From contig NZ_CP107852.1 in assembly GCF_036346875.1 (NCBI RefSeq), positions 5,394,001 through 5,458,000 on the forward strand: a DNA stretch of 64,000 nucleotides. Direction: 5' to 3'. Shown in pieces: positions 30,069-38,307 of this stretch. Origin of the DNA: Nocardia sp. NBC_00508. Lineage in GTDB: Bacteria; Actinomycetota; Actinomycetes; Mycobacteriales; Mycobacteriaceae. A program made the position numbers and the translations under genes. Each line of letters starts with the position of its first letter. Position 1 is the first letter of the stretch. The notes under the pieces are model-generated. The model was not told the origin of the DNA, made no database searches, and saw nothing but the letters and a program-made list of their open reading frames with translations.

Positions 30069-30635
30069 CTATGCGGCGCCCTGCTCGTCTTTCTCTTCGA
30101 ACCAGTAGGTCAGGGTGTAGATGGACAGCGGACCGCCGGGGCCGTCGATCGCGACGGTGAATTCGCCTTCGCCGCGCAGCCCGGTGAGTTCCCCGGTGCC
30201 AGAGCCTGCCACCACCGTCCAACGGCCGTGTGCCATGTTGTGGCGGTCGTGATAGCCGGCGTCGGTGATGACGAACGACCCCTGACGCCCGCCCACTGCG
30301 CCGACAATCCGCTCGATTCCGGTGAAAGTGGAGGTTCCGTCTTTGCGGACGACGCTGACGTGCGAGGCGGTGCCGGTGCCGGTGACGCCTCCGGAGAACT
30401 GTTCGGTCATGCCGTAGCGCACCAGGGACACCCCGGACTCGTCGGCGGGGTCGACCTCGACCTGCTGGAAGGTGTCCGTCAGGACGATGTTGACTCCGCT
30501 TACCTGCGCTCGATCGGCGTAGCCGCGCGGTGCCGTGGTGGCCGCGCCGATCCCCCGGAAGGTGTGTTCCGGCGGCAGGGTGAAGCCGAGGGGCTCACTC
30601 GAGGGCATTGTCGTGGTCGCGTGGTGTTCGGACAT
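30069..30635 (-). CDS. DUF3224 domain protein
   Basis: A 188-residue protein. The DUF3224 hallmarks are FVITDAGYHDRHNMAHGRWTVVAGSGTGELTGLRGEGEF and TGTASHVSVVRKDGTSTFTGIERIVGAVGGRQGSF. The family folds as an allene-oxide-cyclase-like beta-barrel and has no known activity. ATG 30635 follows AAAGAAGAAC; the longer frame runs into the upstream hydrolase gene and lacks similarity. It is 49 bases downstream of the alpha/beta hydrolase on the same strand and probably co-transcribed with it. Confidence 0.85.
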   Translation of the reverse strand: MSEHHATTTMPSSEPLGFTLPPEHTFRGIGAATTAPRGYADRAQVSGVNIVLTDTFQQVEVDPADESGVSLVRYGMTEQFSGGVTGTGTASHVSVVRKDGTSTFTGIERIVGAVGGRQGSFVITDAGYHDRHNMAHGRWTVVAGSGTGELTGLRGEGEFTVAIDGPGGPLSIYTLTYWFEEKDEQGAA

Positions 30636-30684
30636 GGTTGTTCTTCTTTCTATTTCTTGTGTTGCCGGGATTCCGGAGATCGGA

Positions 30685-31521
30685 TCAGTGCCGGTTACCG
30701 CTGGTCTGATGGGCGAAGGAACGGATGAGTTCGGCGGTGGCCACCGGCTCGTCGACGTGCGGCAGGTGACCTCCGGGAAGTTCACGCAGTGCGGTGCCGG
30801 TCTGGTCGGCCACCCACTGCGAGGTCTGGTGCAGTAGTTCGCCTGCGGATTCGACGGCGGCTGCGGCGCACACCGGGACCTGCGTGGTTTTCAACTTCTC
30901 GGCCAACGTCGCGGCGCCGGGCATCGATGTGGCGAATCCGGGAAGTTCGATGGAGAAGAATGCGTCCGCGTTGTCGAACATCCGCTGACGCCGCTGCGGG
31001 GAGAGCCGGTCGAAGGTCGCACCCAGCTCCTGGCGGCCCCACTGTTCGAGCGCCGCGGCGGGACCCCCTTGCCGGATCGCCTCCTGAGTGCCCTCGGCCA
31101 GTTGCCGCAGCACCTCGTCCGCGTTGTCCAGCACAGGGAACAGTGGCGGTTCGTGCACGATCAGCCCCCGCAGCAGCTCCGGCCGGCGGCACAGCAGATC
31201 CAGGGCGATCACCGCGCCGACACTGGAGGACCAGACCACTGTGGGCGCCAGTTCGAGTGTCTCGATCAGTCCTGCGAGGTCGTGTGCCTGTTGCGTGATG
31301 CTGGTGGTCTGCTGCTCGGGTGCGGGGCTGCGTGAGTTACCCCTGCGGTCGTAGCTGACCACGGTGAATTCGTCCGACAGCAGCTCGGCGATCTCCTCAT
31401 AAAAGCCTCCATCGACCGTCCCTCCGTGCACCAGCACGATCGAGGGTCCTGTGCCGCGTCGTTCGTGGTAGAGCCGCACGTCCTCCAGCTCGACCAGCCC
31501 TGCGGCCTTGGTTGCGTCCAT
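30685..31521 (-). CDS. Alpha/beta hydrolase
   Basis: A 278-residue alpha/beta-hydrolase. The oxyanion loop is VLVHGGTVDGGFYEEIAELLSDEFTVVSYDRRGNSRSP. The nucleophile elbow reads WSSSVGA, where the first Gly of GxSxG is replaced by Ser. The catalytic His is in LRELPGGHLPHVDEP. It probably hydrolyses an ester or a haloalkane-like small molecule; the substrate cannot be told. It is divergent from a TetR gene with a paired 8-bp inverted repeat between them, so it is probably repressed by that regulator and induced with DUF3224. Confidence 0.88.
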   Translation of the reverse strand: MDATKAAGLVELEDVRLYHERRGTGPSIVLVHGGTVDGGFYEEIAELLSDEFTVVSYDRRGNSRSPAPEQQTTSITQQAHDLAGLIETLELAPTVVWSSSVGAVIALDLLCRRPELLRGLIVHEPPLFPVLDNADEVLRQLAEGTQEAIRQGGPAAALEQWGRQELGATFDRLSPQRRQRMFDNADAFFSIELPGFATSMPGAATLAEKLKTTQVPVCAAAAVESAGELLHQTSQWVADQTGTALRELPGGHLPHVDEPVATAELIRSFAHQTSGNRH

Positions 31522-31547
31522 GTGCGCGTTCCCTTCGGCGTCCCGTT

Positions 31548-31609
31548 ACAAGTGATGTCTTAGTTAAGCATTTGCCTATAATAGTAAAAAGCGCCTGAGT
31601 GTCACTTGT
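31548..31609. promoter_or_regulatory. Inverted operator pair flanking a consensus -10, TetR/hydrolase divergon
   Basis: ACAAGTGA (31548-31555) and TCACTTGT (31602-31609) are perfect inverse copies on either side of an A+T-rich core that contains TATAAT (31577-31582). The 172-base gap separates the hydrolase (minus) and TetR (plus) starts, which is where a TetR repressor would act on both. Confidence 0.65.
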
Positions 31610-31693
31610 CAAGAATGGGCGCGGATATGGCAGGCTGCACGGGTACCGGCCGGGCGGCGGGGCCCGTGCGCCATCGAGTTGGGGAGTGAACCC

Positions 31694-32275
31694 ATGACGT
31701 TGCGAGAGCTCAAGAAGGAAGTGACTCGGTCAGCCATCGAGGCCACAGGACTGAGGCTGTTCCTGGAACAAGGCTTCGACGAGGTCAGGGTCGAGGACAT
31801 CTGCAAAGCCGTGCTCGTGCACCGCCGCACGTTCTTCCGGTACTTCGCGTCGAAGGAAGATGTGGTGCTGTCCCCGTTTCGGCGCGATCTCGCCGAGGCC
31901 GGTGAGTATCTGGCCGCCCGCCCGGCCGAGGAATCGGTCCGGGACGCCCTCCGGGTACTGGGCGACAGGGTGGCCGCGCGCTACGACAACGACGACGACC
32001 GTGAGAGCAATCTGGCCAGGCTGAGACTCATAGACAGTGTCGAATCACTCACTTCGGCCTATCTCAAGGCTCTGGTGGACTTCGAGTATCTGCTCCGCGA
32101 TTTCATCGCCGCCAAGTTCGCCGAGCGCGACGGCAATCGCGCACGGCTGATCGGCGCCGCGGCGGTCACCGCCTTCCGGATAGCGCTGGAAACCTGGCGA
32201 GACACTGACGGCGCCGAGCCGCTGCAAACCATGATCGCGCGGAATCTCGACCTTCTTATCGCTGACCGCGCCTGA
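31694..32275 (+). CDS. TetR-family regulator
   Basis: A 193-residue regulator. HTH: EVTRSAIEATGLRLFLEQGFDEVRVEDICKAVLVHRRTFFRYFASKEDVV (about 8-57), then a helical domain ending MIARNLDLLIADRA. The RTFFRYF signature is typical of the subgroup that regulates divergent oxidoreductases or hydrolases. ATG 31694 has GGGGAG seven bases upstream; the longer frame starts at a TTG without a site. It likely controls the divergent hydrolase-DUF3224 pair. Confidence 0.9.
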   Translation: MTLRELKKEVTRSAIEATGLRLFLEQGFDEVRVEDICKAVLVHRRTFFRYFASKEDVVLSPFRRDLAEAGEYLAARPAEESVRDALRVLGDRVAARYDNDDDRESNLARLRLIDSVESLTSAYLKALVDFEYLLRDFIAAKFAERDGNRARLIGAAAVTAFRIALETWRDTDGAEPLQTMIARNLDLLIADRA

Positions 32276-32319
32276 TCTGGCGCTACTCCCAGGATGTCGA
32301 CCGCGAACTCAGCGGACTG

Positions 32320-32350
32320 TGCATTATGCATTGACATTATGCATAATGCA
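32320..32350. promoter_or_regulatory. 31-bp inverted repeat with embedded -35, upstream of monooxygenase-GntR
   Basis: TGCATTATGCAT (32320-32331) and ATGCATAATGCA (32339-32350) are perfect 12-bp inverse copies separated by TGACATT. The sequence TTGACA (32331-32336), a -35 match, lies in the centre, and the monooxygenase ATG is only 16 bases past the repeat. A bound regulator would exclude RNA polymerase; the GntR encoded downstream is the likely ligand sensor. Confidence 0.78.
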
Positions 32351-32365
32351 TGCTGTGGTGGATGG

Positions 32366-33577
32366 ATGAACATCGTTGTTGCCGGCGGCGGTATCGGTGG
32401 CCTCGCCACCGCCGTCGGGCTTCAGAGGCGCGGCTTCGAGGTGCAGGTCTACGAGCAGGCCGCGGAGATCAGGCCGGTAGGCGCGGGGGTGGTGCTGGCG
32501 CCGAACTCCTATCGACTGCTCGGTGAGTTCGGGATCGATCGGGGAGTGGACGGTCAGGTGCCGCCCGGCGCGATTCATCTGCGCCGCTGGCGGGATGGGG
32601 TGACGATCAGCAGGCAAGTTCTCGGGCAAGCGTGCATCGAGCGGTTCGGGGCGTCGTATGTCGCATTGCATCGGGCCGATCTGCTGGACGCGCTCGTTTC
32701 TCACGTCCGGCCTGGCAGCTTGCACCTCGGTCGGCGGATCGTGGCTGTCGTCCAAGACAATGATGGTGTGGATGTCCAGTTCGCCGACGGTGACGCGGTG
32801 CGTGCGGACCTCGTCGTGGCGGCCGACGGCATCCACTCACGGGTGGCCGACGCTGTCGGCATCGCGACTCGGCCTCGGGCCAGCGGCTATGCCGCCTATC
32901 GCGGTATGGTGCCGTTCGCGCAGGTGAGCGATATCGGCACCGATCATGCGGTTTGGCTCGGCCCTGATCGACACTTTGTGCACTACCCGGTGTCGGATGG
33001 GAAGGTGCTGAACTTCGTGGCGATTGTTCCCTCGCCGCGTGCGGAGGCCGAGTCTTGGAGCCAGCCGGGAGAGTTGACCGATGCCCGGAGGCATTTCGCC
33101 GGTTGGGACGGGCGTGTGCGGTGCATCCTGGACGCGGCCGACGCGGTCTCGCTGTGGGGCCTGTACGACCGGCCGACCCGGGATACCTACCATGTCGGGC
33201 GCGTGGTGGTGATCGGCGATGCGGCGCACCCTGTGCTGCCTTTCTTCGCCCAAGGCGCGAGCCTCGCTTTGGAGGACGCCGCTGTGTTGTGTGCTGTCCT
33301 GGCTGATCTGGGCGAGTCCGACATCACGCGGCGCCTCGCCGCGTTCTCGGCTGCTCGCGTCGAGCGCGTTCGGCGAGTGCAGGATGTCTCTCACCGCAAC
33401 GCGACGATGTTCCACCTTCCCGATGGCGCCCAGCAGCAAGCCCGCGACGCCCGGCTGGCGGATGCCTCCGGTGGTGATCCCTTCCGGGACAACGCATGGC
33501 TGTTCGCCCATGACGTTCGGGCCGACATCCGCAGCGATGGCCGCACTGTCGCACAGTCGGCGGGTGATGTGCGGTGA
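32366..33577 (+). CDS. FAD-dependent aromatic monooxygenase (salicylate 1-hydroxylase-like)
   Basis: A 403-residue group A flavoprotein monooxygenase: the Rossmann GGGIGGLATAVGLQRRGFEVQVYEQ at the N-terminus, DLVVAADGIHSRVAD (the DG motif), and GRVVVIGDAAHPVLPFFAQGASLALEDAAVL (the GD motif). It is of normal length for salicylate/3-hydroxybenzoate hydroxylases. It inserts one oxygen atom into an activated ring using NAD(P)H and O2. ATG 32366 lies 16 bases after a large inverted repeat. Its stop overlaps the gntR start (GTGA), so the two form an operon that may be self-regulated. Confidence 0.9.
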   Translation: MNIVVAGGGIGGLATAVGLQRRGFEVQVYEQAAEIRPVGAGVVLAPNSYRLLGEFGIDRGVDGQVPPGAIHLRRWRDGVTISRQVLGQACIERFGASYVALHRADLLDALVSHVRPGSLHLGRRIVAVVQDNDGVDVQFADGDAVRADLVVAADGIHSRVADAVGIATRPRASGYAAYRGMVPFAQVSDIGTDHAVWLGPDRHFVHYPVSDGKVLNFVAIVPSPRAEAESWSQPGELTDARRHFAGWDGRVRCILDAADAVSLWGLYDRPTRDTYHVGRVVVIGDAAHPVLPFFAQGASLALEDAAVLCAVLADLGESDITRRLAAFSAARVERVRRVQDVSHRNATMFHLPDGAQQQARDARLADASGGDPFRDNAWLFAHDVRADIRSDGRTVAQSAGDVR

Positions 33578-34251
33578 ACCGCTCGTCCATGGGTCTGCTG
33601 GAAGACCAGCCGCGCACGATCGTGCAGAGGCTGACGCACGAGATCTCCGAACGGATTCTCTCCGGCGAGATCCCGCCGGGGAGTCGTCTGCAACAGAACG
33701 CGATCGCCGAGCAGTTCGGCACCAGCAGTACCCCGGTTCGGGAGGCGTTCGGCGAGCTGGCTCGGCAAGGGCTGGTCATCATGCGACCGCACCGCGGCGT
33801 CGAGGTATTTCGGCCGACACGCACCGACGTAATCGAAGCCTCTGAGGTCCAGCAACTTTTGGAGAGCCGGGCCGTCGAAACGTCGGTCCCGCTGCTCACC
33901 GACGCCGACCTGGGGAGCGCGCGTGCCGTGCTGGACGAGCTGCGTGACCTGCCCGCGGCGCAACGTCGACGTGGCGTCGATCTGGACACCGCGTTCCACC
34001 TCGTCCTGATGGCCCGCTGCCCCAACGGGAGACTGCGCGAACTCGCGGAGTCCGCACGGAGGGACACCACGATTCACCGGCTGGTGTTCGTGCCGATCTC
34101 GGAGCCGAGCGGTGCGCTGCTCGAACAGATCCATGCGCAACACGAGGCGATCTACGACGCCTGCCTGCGCCGCGATGCGGCGGCGGCCGCGAGCGCGAGT
34201 GTCGATCACATTCGGTGGAGTCTGAACCAGATCACCGACCGGCTGCGGTGA
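33574..34251 (+). CDS. GntR-family regulator, FadR/FCD subgroup
   Basis: A 225-residue protein. Winged HTH: RLTHEISERILSGEIPPGSRLQQNAIAEQFGTSSTPVREAFGELARQGLVIMRPHRGVEV (about 19-80). An all-helical FCD ligand domain follows, ending with HEAIYDACLRRDAAAAASASVDHIRWSLNQI. FCD regulators sense small acids, often the substrate of the gene next door. GTG 33574 overlaps the monooxygenase stop by four bases. It probably binds the inverted repeat at 32320. Its stop is one base from that of the convergent IclR gene. Confidence 0.92.
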   Translation: MNRSSMGLLEDQPRTIVQRLTHEISERILSGEIPPGSRLQQNAIAEQFGTSSTPVREAFGELARQGLVIMRPHRGVEVFRPTRTDVIEASEVQQLLESRAVETSVPLLTDADLGSARAVLDELRDLPAAQRRRGVDLDTAFHLVLMARCPNGRLRELAESARRDTTIHRLVFVPISEPSGALLEQIHAQHEAIYDACLRRDAAAAASASVDHIRWSLNQITDRLR

Positions 34252-34252
34252 C

Positions 34253-35005
34253 TCAGTAGTGCGTCGAGGCGGGTAGTGCGGCCGCGATGTTCGCGGCGGC
34301 CGTGCGCACCTTTTCGCCGTAGGCGTTGTGGACCTGTTGTGGCATCCGGACTTTGGGCGCCGAGATGGACAGCGACCCGATGGGGCGGGCGCCACCCGGG
34401 CGGATCGAAGCGGCGACCGAGACGACGCCGTCCCGCAGTTCCTCGACGTTCACCGCGTAGCCGCGAGATCGGATCTCGGCCAGCTCGGCGCGCAGCAGAG
34501 CGGGGTCGGTGGTGGTGTGCGCGGTGACCGCCTCGATGTTCGATCGCAAGTATTCTTCGATCTCCCGCTCGGAAAGGTAGGCCAGGACTGCTTTGCCGTT
34601 GGAGCTGGCGTGCAGTGGGGCGCGTGTGCCGAGCGGTGTGAACGCTCGCACCGAGCGTGTGCTGTCGATCCGCTCGATCAAGATGACCTCGCCCGCGCTG
34701 GGGATCATCAGGTGGATGGTCTCACCCACGTCGGCATTGAGCGCGTTCATCACCGGCAGCGCCCGCGAACGCAAGCCATCCCGCTCGCCGATCGTGTTCC
34801 CGATGATGAACGCGCGCGTGCCGATCCGCCAGCGTCCGCTCACTTGGTCGTCGGCCTCCAGCCAGCCGGAATCGGCGAGGGTGACCAGGCTGCGGTGGAC
34901 CGTGGTCTTGGGTAGCCCGAGCGTGCGGCTCAGATCGCTGAGCCCCACCGGCTGCATGCGCGCCACGGTCTCCAGGACCTGCAGTGCGATCTTGACGCTG
35001 CGCAT
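34253..35005 (-). CDS. IclR-family regulator
   Basis: A 250-residue regulator. HTH: IALQVLETVARMQPVGLSDLSRTLGLPKTTVHRSLVTLADSGWLE (about 6-50). The IclR effector domain follows, with STRSVRAFTPLGTRAPLHASSNGKAVLAYL and RSRGYAVNVEELRDGVVSVAASIRPGG. ATG 35005 follows GGAGGGTGAGCG. IclR proteins govern catabolic operons for aromatics and short acids. A 15-bp palindrome upstream of this gene recurs twice in the DUF3500/CoA-transferase promoter, so this is the likely local regulator of the island and of itself. Confidence 0.93.
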   Translation of the reverse strand: MRSVKIALQVLETVARMQPVGLSDLSRTLGLPKTTVHRSLVTLADSGWLEADDQVSGRWRIGTRAFIIGNTIGERDGLRSRALPVMNALNADVGETIHLMIPSAGEVILIERIDSTRSVRAFTPLGTRAPLHASSNGKAVLAYLSEREIEEYLRSNIEAVTAHTTTDPALLRAELAEIRSRGYAVNVEELRDGVVSVAASIRPGGARPIGSLSISAPKVRMPQQVHNAYGEKVRTAAANIAAALPASTHY

Positions 35006-35105
35006 GAGGCGCTCACCCTCCGTGATGGTCGTTCGGCGGCCGCTGGGCGGCCTGACGCCGCACACACACCCATTTGCCGCGTGTGCTCCGATTCGCGGGC
35101 CTTCG

Positions 35106-35120
35106 GTCCGCAATGTGGAC
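35106..35120. promoter_or_regulatory. Proposed IclR-site copy 1, upstream of the iclR-like gene
   Basis: GTCCGCAATGTGGAC fits the palindrome GTCCGTAWTACGGAC seen twice more at 36973-37007. Including flanks, CGGTCCG-AAT-TGG is shared with the second copy. It is 101 bases upstream of the regulator's start. Confidence 0.65.
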
Positions 35121-35158
35121 CGTACCGCGGTCGTCCACCATACCCTCGGCCAAGGGTG

Positions 35159-35587
35159 CTATCGGCAGGTGAACACCAGTTCCGACCGGCGGTGCGCCAG
35201 CCGCCAGCCGTACGCGGTGAGTTGGAAGCGGTCGTGGAACTCTGCCAGCGAGCTCGGTCCCGGCACCACCGGAGGTGGTGCGTCCGGCTCTGCCTCGGTT
35301 CGGAAGATCATGGCGTAGCTGGTGCCCGCGCACTCGACCGGCGATACGGCGGTGATATGGATGGTCGTCATCACGTGCCGCTCGCGCACGGTGGGCGGGC
35401 GCCGGGCCAGCAGAGCGGCGACCTCGTAGGGTCCGACCAATTGCTCGCCGTGTCGCTCCCAGACTCCGTCGGCCGCGAAAAGGTCGGCGACCTGGGCGAA
35501 CTCGCGATGGTCCAGGTGGTGGGCGAACGCGATGACCAAGCGCCGGCAGGCGGCTTCCGCCTCGTCGGAGAGCGGTGTCGCGGTCAT
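35159..35587 (-). CDS. SnoaL-like (NTF2-fold) protein
   Basis: A 142-residue protein of the SnoaL_4 type: EAACRRLVIAFAHHLDHREFAQVADLFAADGVWERHGEQLVGPYEVAALLARRPP, then RHVMTTIHITAVSP and a C-terminal GWRLAHRRSELVF strand. Relatives include ring-hydroxylating dioxygenase small subunits and dehydratase-like proteins, but no activity can be assigned. Its ATG overlaps the DUF3500 stop (ATGA), so it is made together with that protein. Confidence 0.8.
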   Translation of the reverse strand: MTATPLSDEAEAACRRLVIAFAHHLDHREFAQVADLFAADGVWERHGEQLVGPYEVAALLARRPPTVRERHVMTTIHITAVSPVECAGTSYAMIFRTEAEPDAPPPVVPGPSSLAEFHDRFQLTAYGWRLAHRRSELVFTCR

Positions 35588-36837
35588 GCCGGGCCGTTCA
35601 GCCGATGGGCGGCGCCGGTCGCGTGGCGGACGAGTTCGGCACCGTAGTCGTTGCCGTTGGGCGTCCGCACGATGGTGTGCACGTGGAACCTCTCCGGCTC
35701 CGAATTGGCGAGGAACACTCCGGCATGGTGATCGAACTCGATCAGGACAACCGGGCTCTGTATCCGGTAGTAGAAGGGGTCCGCGTCGGTGGTGCCACCG
35801 ATCCAGCAGAACCAGGTCCGGTCCAGATGCCGACGTACGTCGTCGAGCCGGACGGACCGGGGACCGGCGGGTAGGTAGTCCAGGAACGCATCGGCAAGGG
35901 CGAGGAGCTGCGCTCGCAGAGCGGCGGGACGGCCCGCCATGTTCAACCCCTCGCAGCCGATGATCCGGTTGTCTTGGAACGCGCCGCCCAGGTGCAGTTC
36001 GTCTCCAGGATGCAGGCGGCCGGGTGGTAGGCCGGGATCGCGCTTACGTCGGAACAAGACGGCCTCGTCGGCCAGTTCGGGTGGCATCGACCTGATCAGG
36101 TTCAGCCCCGCTTGCTGTTGTGCGGTGAACAGAACGGTGCCGGCGTACGGTCCCTGGTCGATGCAATTGGGTTCCGCGCCGAAGAACACCGGTGTGAACA
36201 CGAGCTGATCACCGATCAACAGGCAGTTGAGGCAGAGGTGGTGTCCGTAGAGGTTCCATCCCCAGGGCCGGTCGCGGGACGGAACGCCGAACAGATTGAT
36301 GTTGTAGCTGTGCTCGTTGAGGATCTTCGGTAGCCCGACCAACTCGCCCAGGAACCCGTTGACCCGCATGACGTCGCGAACCTTCGCGTAGCCCTCCGGG
36401 CTCAGGCATGTTTGCACCAGCCGCAGGGCCCGGCGGCGAACGCGGGCGTCGGTCTCCTCGAGCCGCAGCCCGAAACGGTTCACATAGAACTCCGGGTTCA
36501 TCCAGGCACGCCACACTCGGCTGTCCAAAGGGTGGCCGAGAGCGGTGCGCTGCCGCGGGGTCAGCTCGGCAAGCAACTGCTCGGCCGCGGTGACCGCCGA
36601 TGCGGTCGGGGCGTTCTCCTGACAGCCGAGCGGGAACAGTCCGGCGATCACGGCGCCGTCGTCGGTGATCCCGCGGAAGTCCTCGGTCTCGAAACGCTTG
36701 CCCCAGTCGGACAGCAACTCGGCGACGATCGGGTTCCGCCTCGCCTCATCGACGTAGCTGTAGGAATCGCACCGATCGAGCCCCGCCAGTCGCGGATGCC
36801 CGGGCGGGAACAAGTGCTCACGGAAACCGTCGTTCAT
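35584..36837 (-). CDS. DUF3500 family protein
   Basis: A 417-residue protein with the DUF3500 features: FRGITDDGAVIAGLFPL, LLAELTPRQRTALGHPLDSRVWRAWMNPEFYVNRFGLRLEE, the central WNLYGHHLCLNCLLIGDQLVFTPVFFGAEPN, and TWFCWIGGTTDADPFYYRIQSPVVLIEFDHHAGVFL. The repeated His-rich strands (GHHLCLN, FDHHAGV) could bind a metal or carry out hydrolysis, but no function is established. ATG 36837 follows GGAGGAGCG, a strong site. It is divergent from the CoA transferase gene and first in an operon with the SnoaL-like gene. Confidence 0.85.
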   Translation of the reverse strand: MNDGFREHLFPPGHPRLAGLDRCDSYSYVDEARRNPIVAELLSDWGKRFETEDFRGITDDGAVIAGLFPLGCQENAPTASAVTAAEQLLAELTPRQRTALGHPLDSRVWRAWMNPEFYVNRFGLRLEETDARVRRRALRLVQTCLSPEGYAKVRDVMRVNGFLGELVGLPKILNEHSYNINLFGVPSRDRPWGWNLYGHHLCLNCLLIGDQLVFTPVFFGAEPNCIDQGPYAGTVLFTAQQQAGLNLIRSMPPELADEAVLFRRKRDPGLPPGRLHPGDELHLGGAFQDNRIIGCEGLNMAGRPAALRAQLLALADAFLDYLPAGPRSVRLDDVRRHLDRTWFCWIGGTTDADPFYYRIQSPVVLIEFDHHAGVFLANSEPERFHVHTIVRTPNGNDYGAELVRHATGAAHRLNGPA

Positions 36838-36972
36838 CGCTCCTCCGATCTCGGGCCGGTCACTGCGCGCCATCCGACCACAAGCCGCAGCTTCGTCGGC
36901 CGAATTCGCTGGACGTCTGCCCTGTCGCTGCGCCTGCGCGCGATCGCGCGCTAGAGAACAGTTTGCCATGCG

Positions 36973-37007
36973 GTCCGTAATATGGTCTAGTAGTCCGTAT
37001 TACGGAA
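36973..37007. promoter_or_regulatory. Proposed IclR-site copies 2 and 3 in the DUF3500/CoA-transferase divergent promoter
   Basis: GTCCGTAATATGGTC (36973-36987) and GTCCGTATTACGGAA (36993-37007) are 20 bp apart, start to start, two helical turns. In addition TCCGTAATA and TATTACGGA are perfect inverse copies (36974-36982, 36998-37006). They lie 25 bases upstream of the CoA-transferase ATG. Confidence 0.75.
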
Positions 37008-37031
37008 CAGACTTTGGAAGGAGACAGGCAC

Positions 37032-38294
37032 ATGAAGGGTGACGGTGCCGAGCGTCCGATTCCGTTCCTGCACGGCGTGCGGGTGCTCGATGTGACCGGC
37101 GCGCTCGCGGGTCCGTACTGCACGATGGTTCTGTCCGACCTCGGCGCCGAGGTGATCAAGGTCGAGCCGGTGACGGGCGACGGCATGCGCCGCCGCCGGA
37201 TGGGCGCCGAGCCACGCCCGGTGCCGTTCGATCTGGTGCACCGCGACAAAGCCAGCATTGCCGTGGATCTGAAGACTGCCGCCGGCCGCGAGATCTTGCA
37301 CGGCCTGGCCCGGCGCTCCGACGTTTTCGTGGAGAATTTCCGAGTCGGCGCACTAGAGGGGCTCGGCTTGGGCTACGAGGACCTCCGTGCCGACAATCCG
37401 GATCTGGTGTACTGCTCGATCTCCGGGTTCGGCCAGTTCGGCCCCAAACGGGACATGAAGGGCGTCGATCTCATCGCCCAGGCCTACGGCGGGCTGTTGA
37501 GCGTCACCGGGACCACCGACGGGCAACTGGCCAAGGCGGGGTTCCCCGTGGCCGACATCGGGACCGGCATGTGGGGTGTGATCGGCGTACTGGCCGCGCT
37601 GCTACGGGCCCGCGCCGGAGGCGGTGGCTGTCACATCGACGTGGCGCTCGCGGACACAGTTGCCGCATGGTCACTGTGGGAGGTCGCCGACTACGTCAGC
37701 AGTGGGCAGACACCCGGACCACTCGGCACCGCACACCGGCTTGCCGCCCCCTACCAGGCGTTCGATTGCTCGGACGGCGAGTCGCTCGTCGTCGGCGGGA
37801 TCGACCGGGCATGGCCTGCGCTGTGCCGCACACTCGGCATCGACCTGAGCGACGATGAGCGATTCCAGACCGAATACGACCGGTTCCTGCATCGTGATGC
37901 GCTGGCGGAGATCCTCCAGGCTCGCCTTGCTGCTCACCCCCGGGATCACTGGGTCGCCGCATTGCATGCCGTCGGCGTGCCCTGCGGCCCGGTCAACACA
38001 ATCGACGCAGTCCTGGCCGATCCCCACTACCTCGAGCGCGGGACACTCGTTCACGATCCCGAGCGCCACGGGCAGCCGACGATTGTCAATACTCCGATCG
38101 TTGCCTCCGGAGCGCCACGCGCCCGCGATCGGTCACCTGCCCTCGGCGAGCACACCGCGCGTTTGCTGGCCGAACTGGGCTACGAGCCCGCGCAGGTGGC
38201 ACAACTGGCTGCCGACAAGGTCGTCACGCTTGGCGGCGACACCGCACCACCGCAAAGAGACCCGATGACTTCATCCGGCCGCGTCGCGGGATAG
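37032..38294 (+). CDS. Family III CoA transferase (CaiB/BaiF type)
   Basis: A 420-residue class III CoA transferase: LHGVRVLDVTGALAGPYCTMVLSDLGAEVIKVEPVTGD at the N-terminus, ISGFGQFGPKRDMKGVDLIAQAYGGLLSVTG with the catalytic Asp in KGVDL, and VGVPCGPVNTIDAVLADPHYLERG. It moves CoA from a donor thioester onto an organic acid without ATP, an entry step for catabolism. ATG 37032 follows AAGGAGACAGGCAC. It is first in a plus-strand operon with the FAH-family and crotonase genes and is preceded by two copies of the proposed IclR site. Confidence 0.93.
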   Translation: MKGDGAERPIPFLHGVRVLDVTGALAGPYCTMVLSDLGAEVIKVEPVTGDGMRRRRMGAEPRPVPFDLVHRDKASIAVDLKTAAGREILHGLARRSDVFVENFRVGALEGLGLGYEDLRADNPDLVYCSISGFGQFGPKRDMKGVDLIAQAYGGLLSVTGTTDGQLAKAGFPVADIGTGMWGVIGVLAALLRARAGGGGCHIDVALADTVAAWSLWEVADYVSSGQTPGPLGTAHRLAAPYQAFDCSDGESLVVGGIDRAWPALCRTLGIDLSDDERFQTEYDRFLHRDALAEILQARLAAHPRDHWVAALHAVGVPCGPVNTIDAVLADPHYLERGTLVHDPERHGQPTIVNTPIVASGAPRARDRSPALGEHTARLLAELGYEPAQVAQLAADKVVTLGGDTAPPQRDPMTSSGRVAG

Positions 38295-38307
38295 AAAGGG
38301 GAACGGT

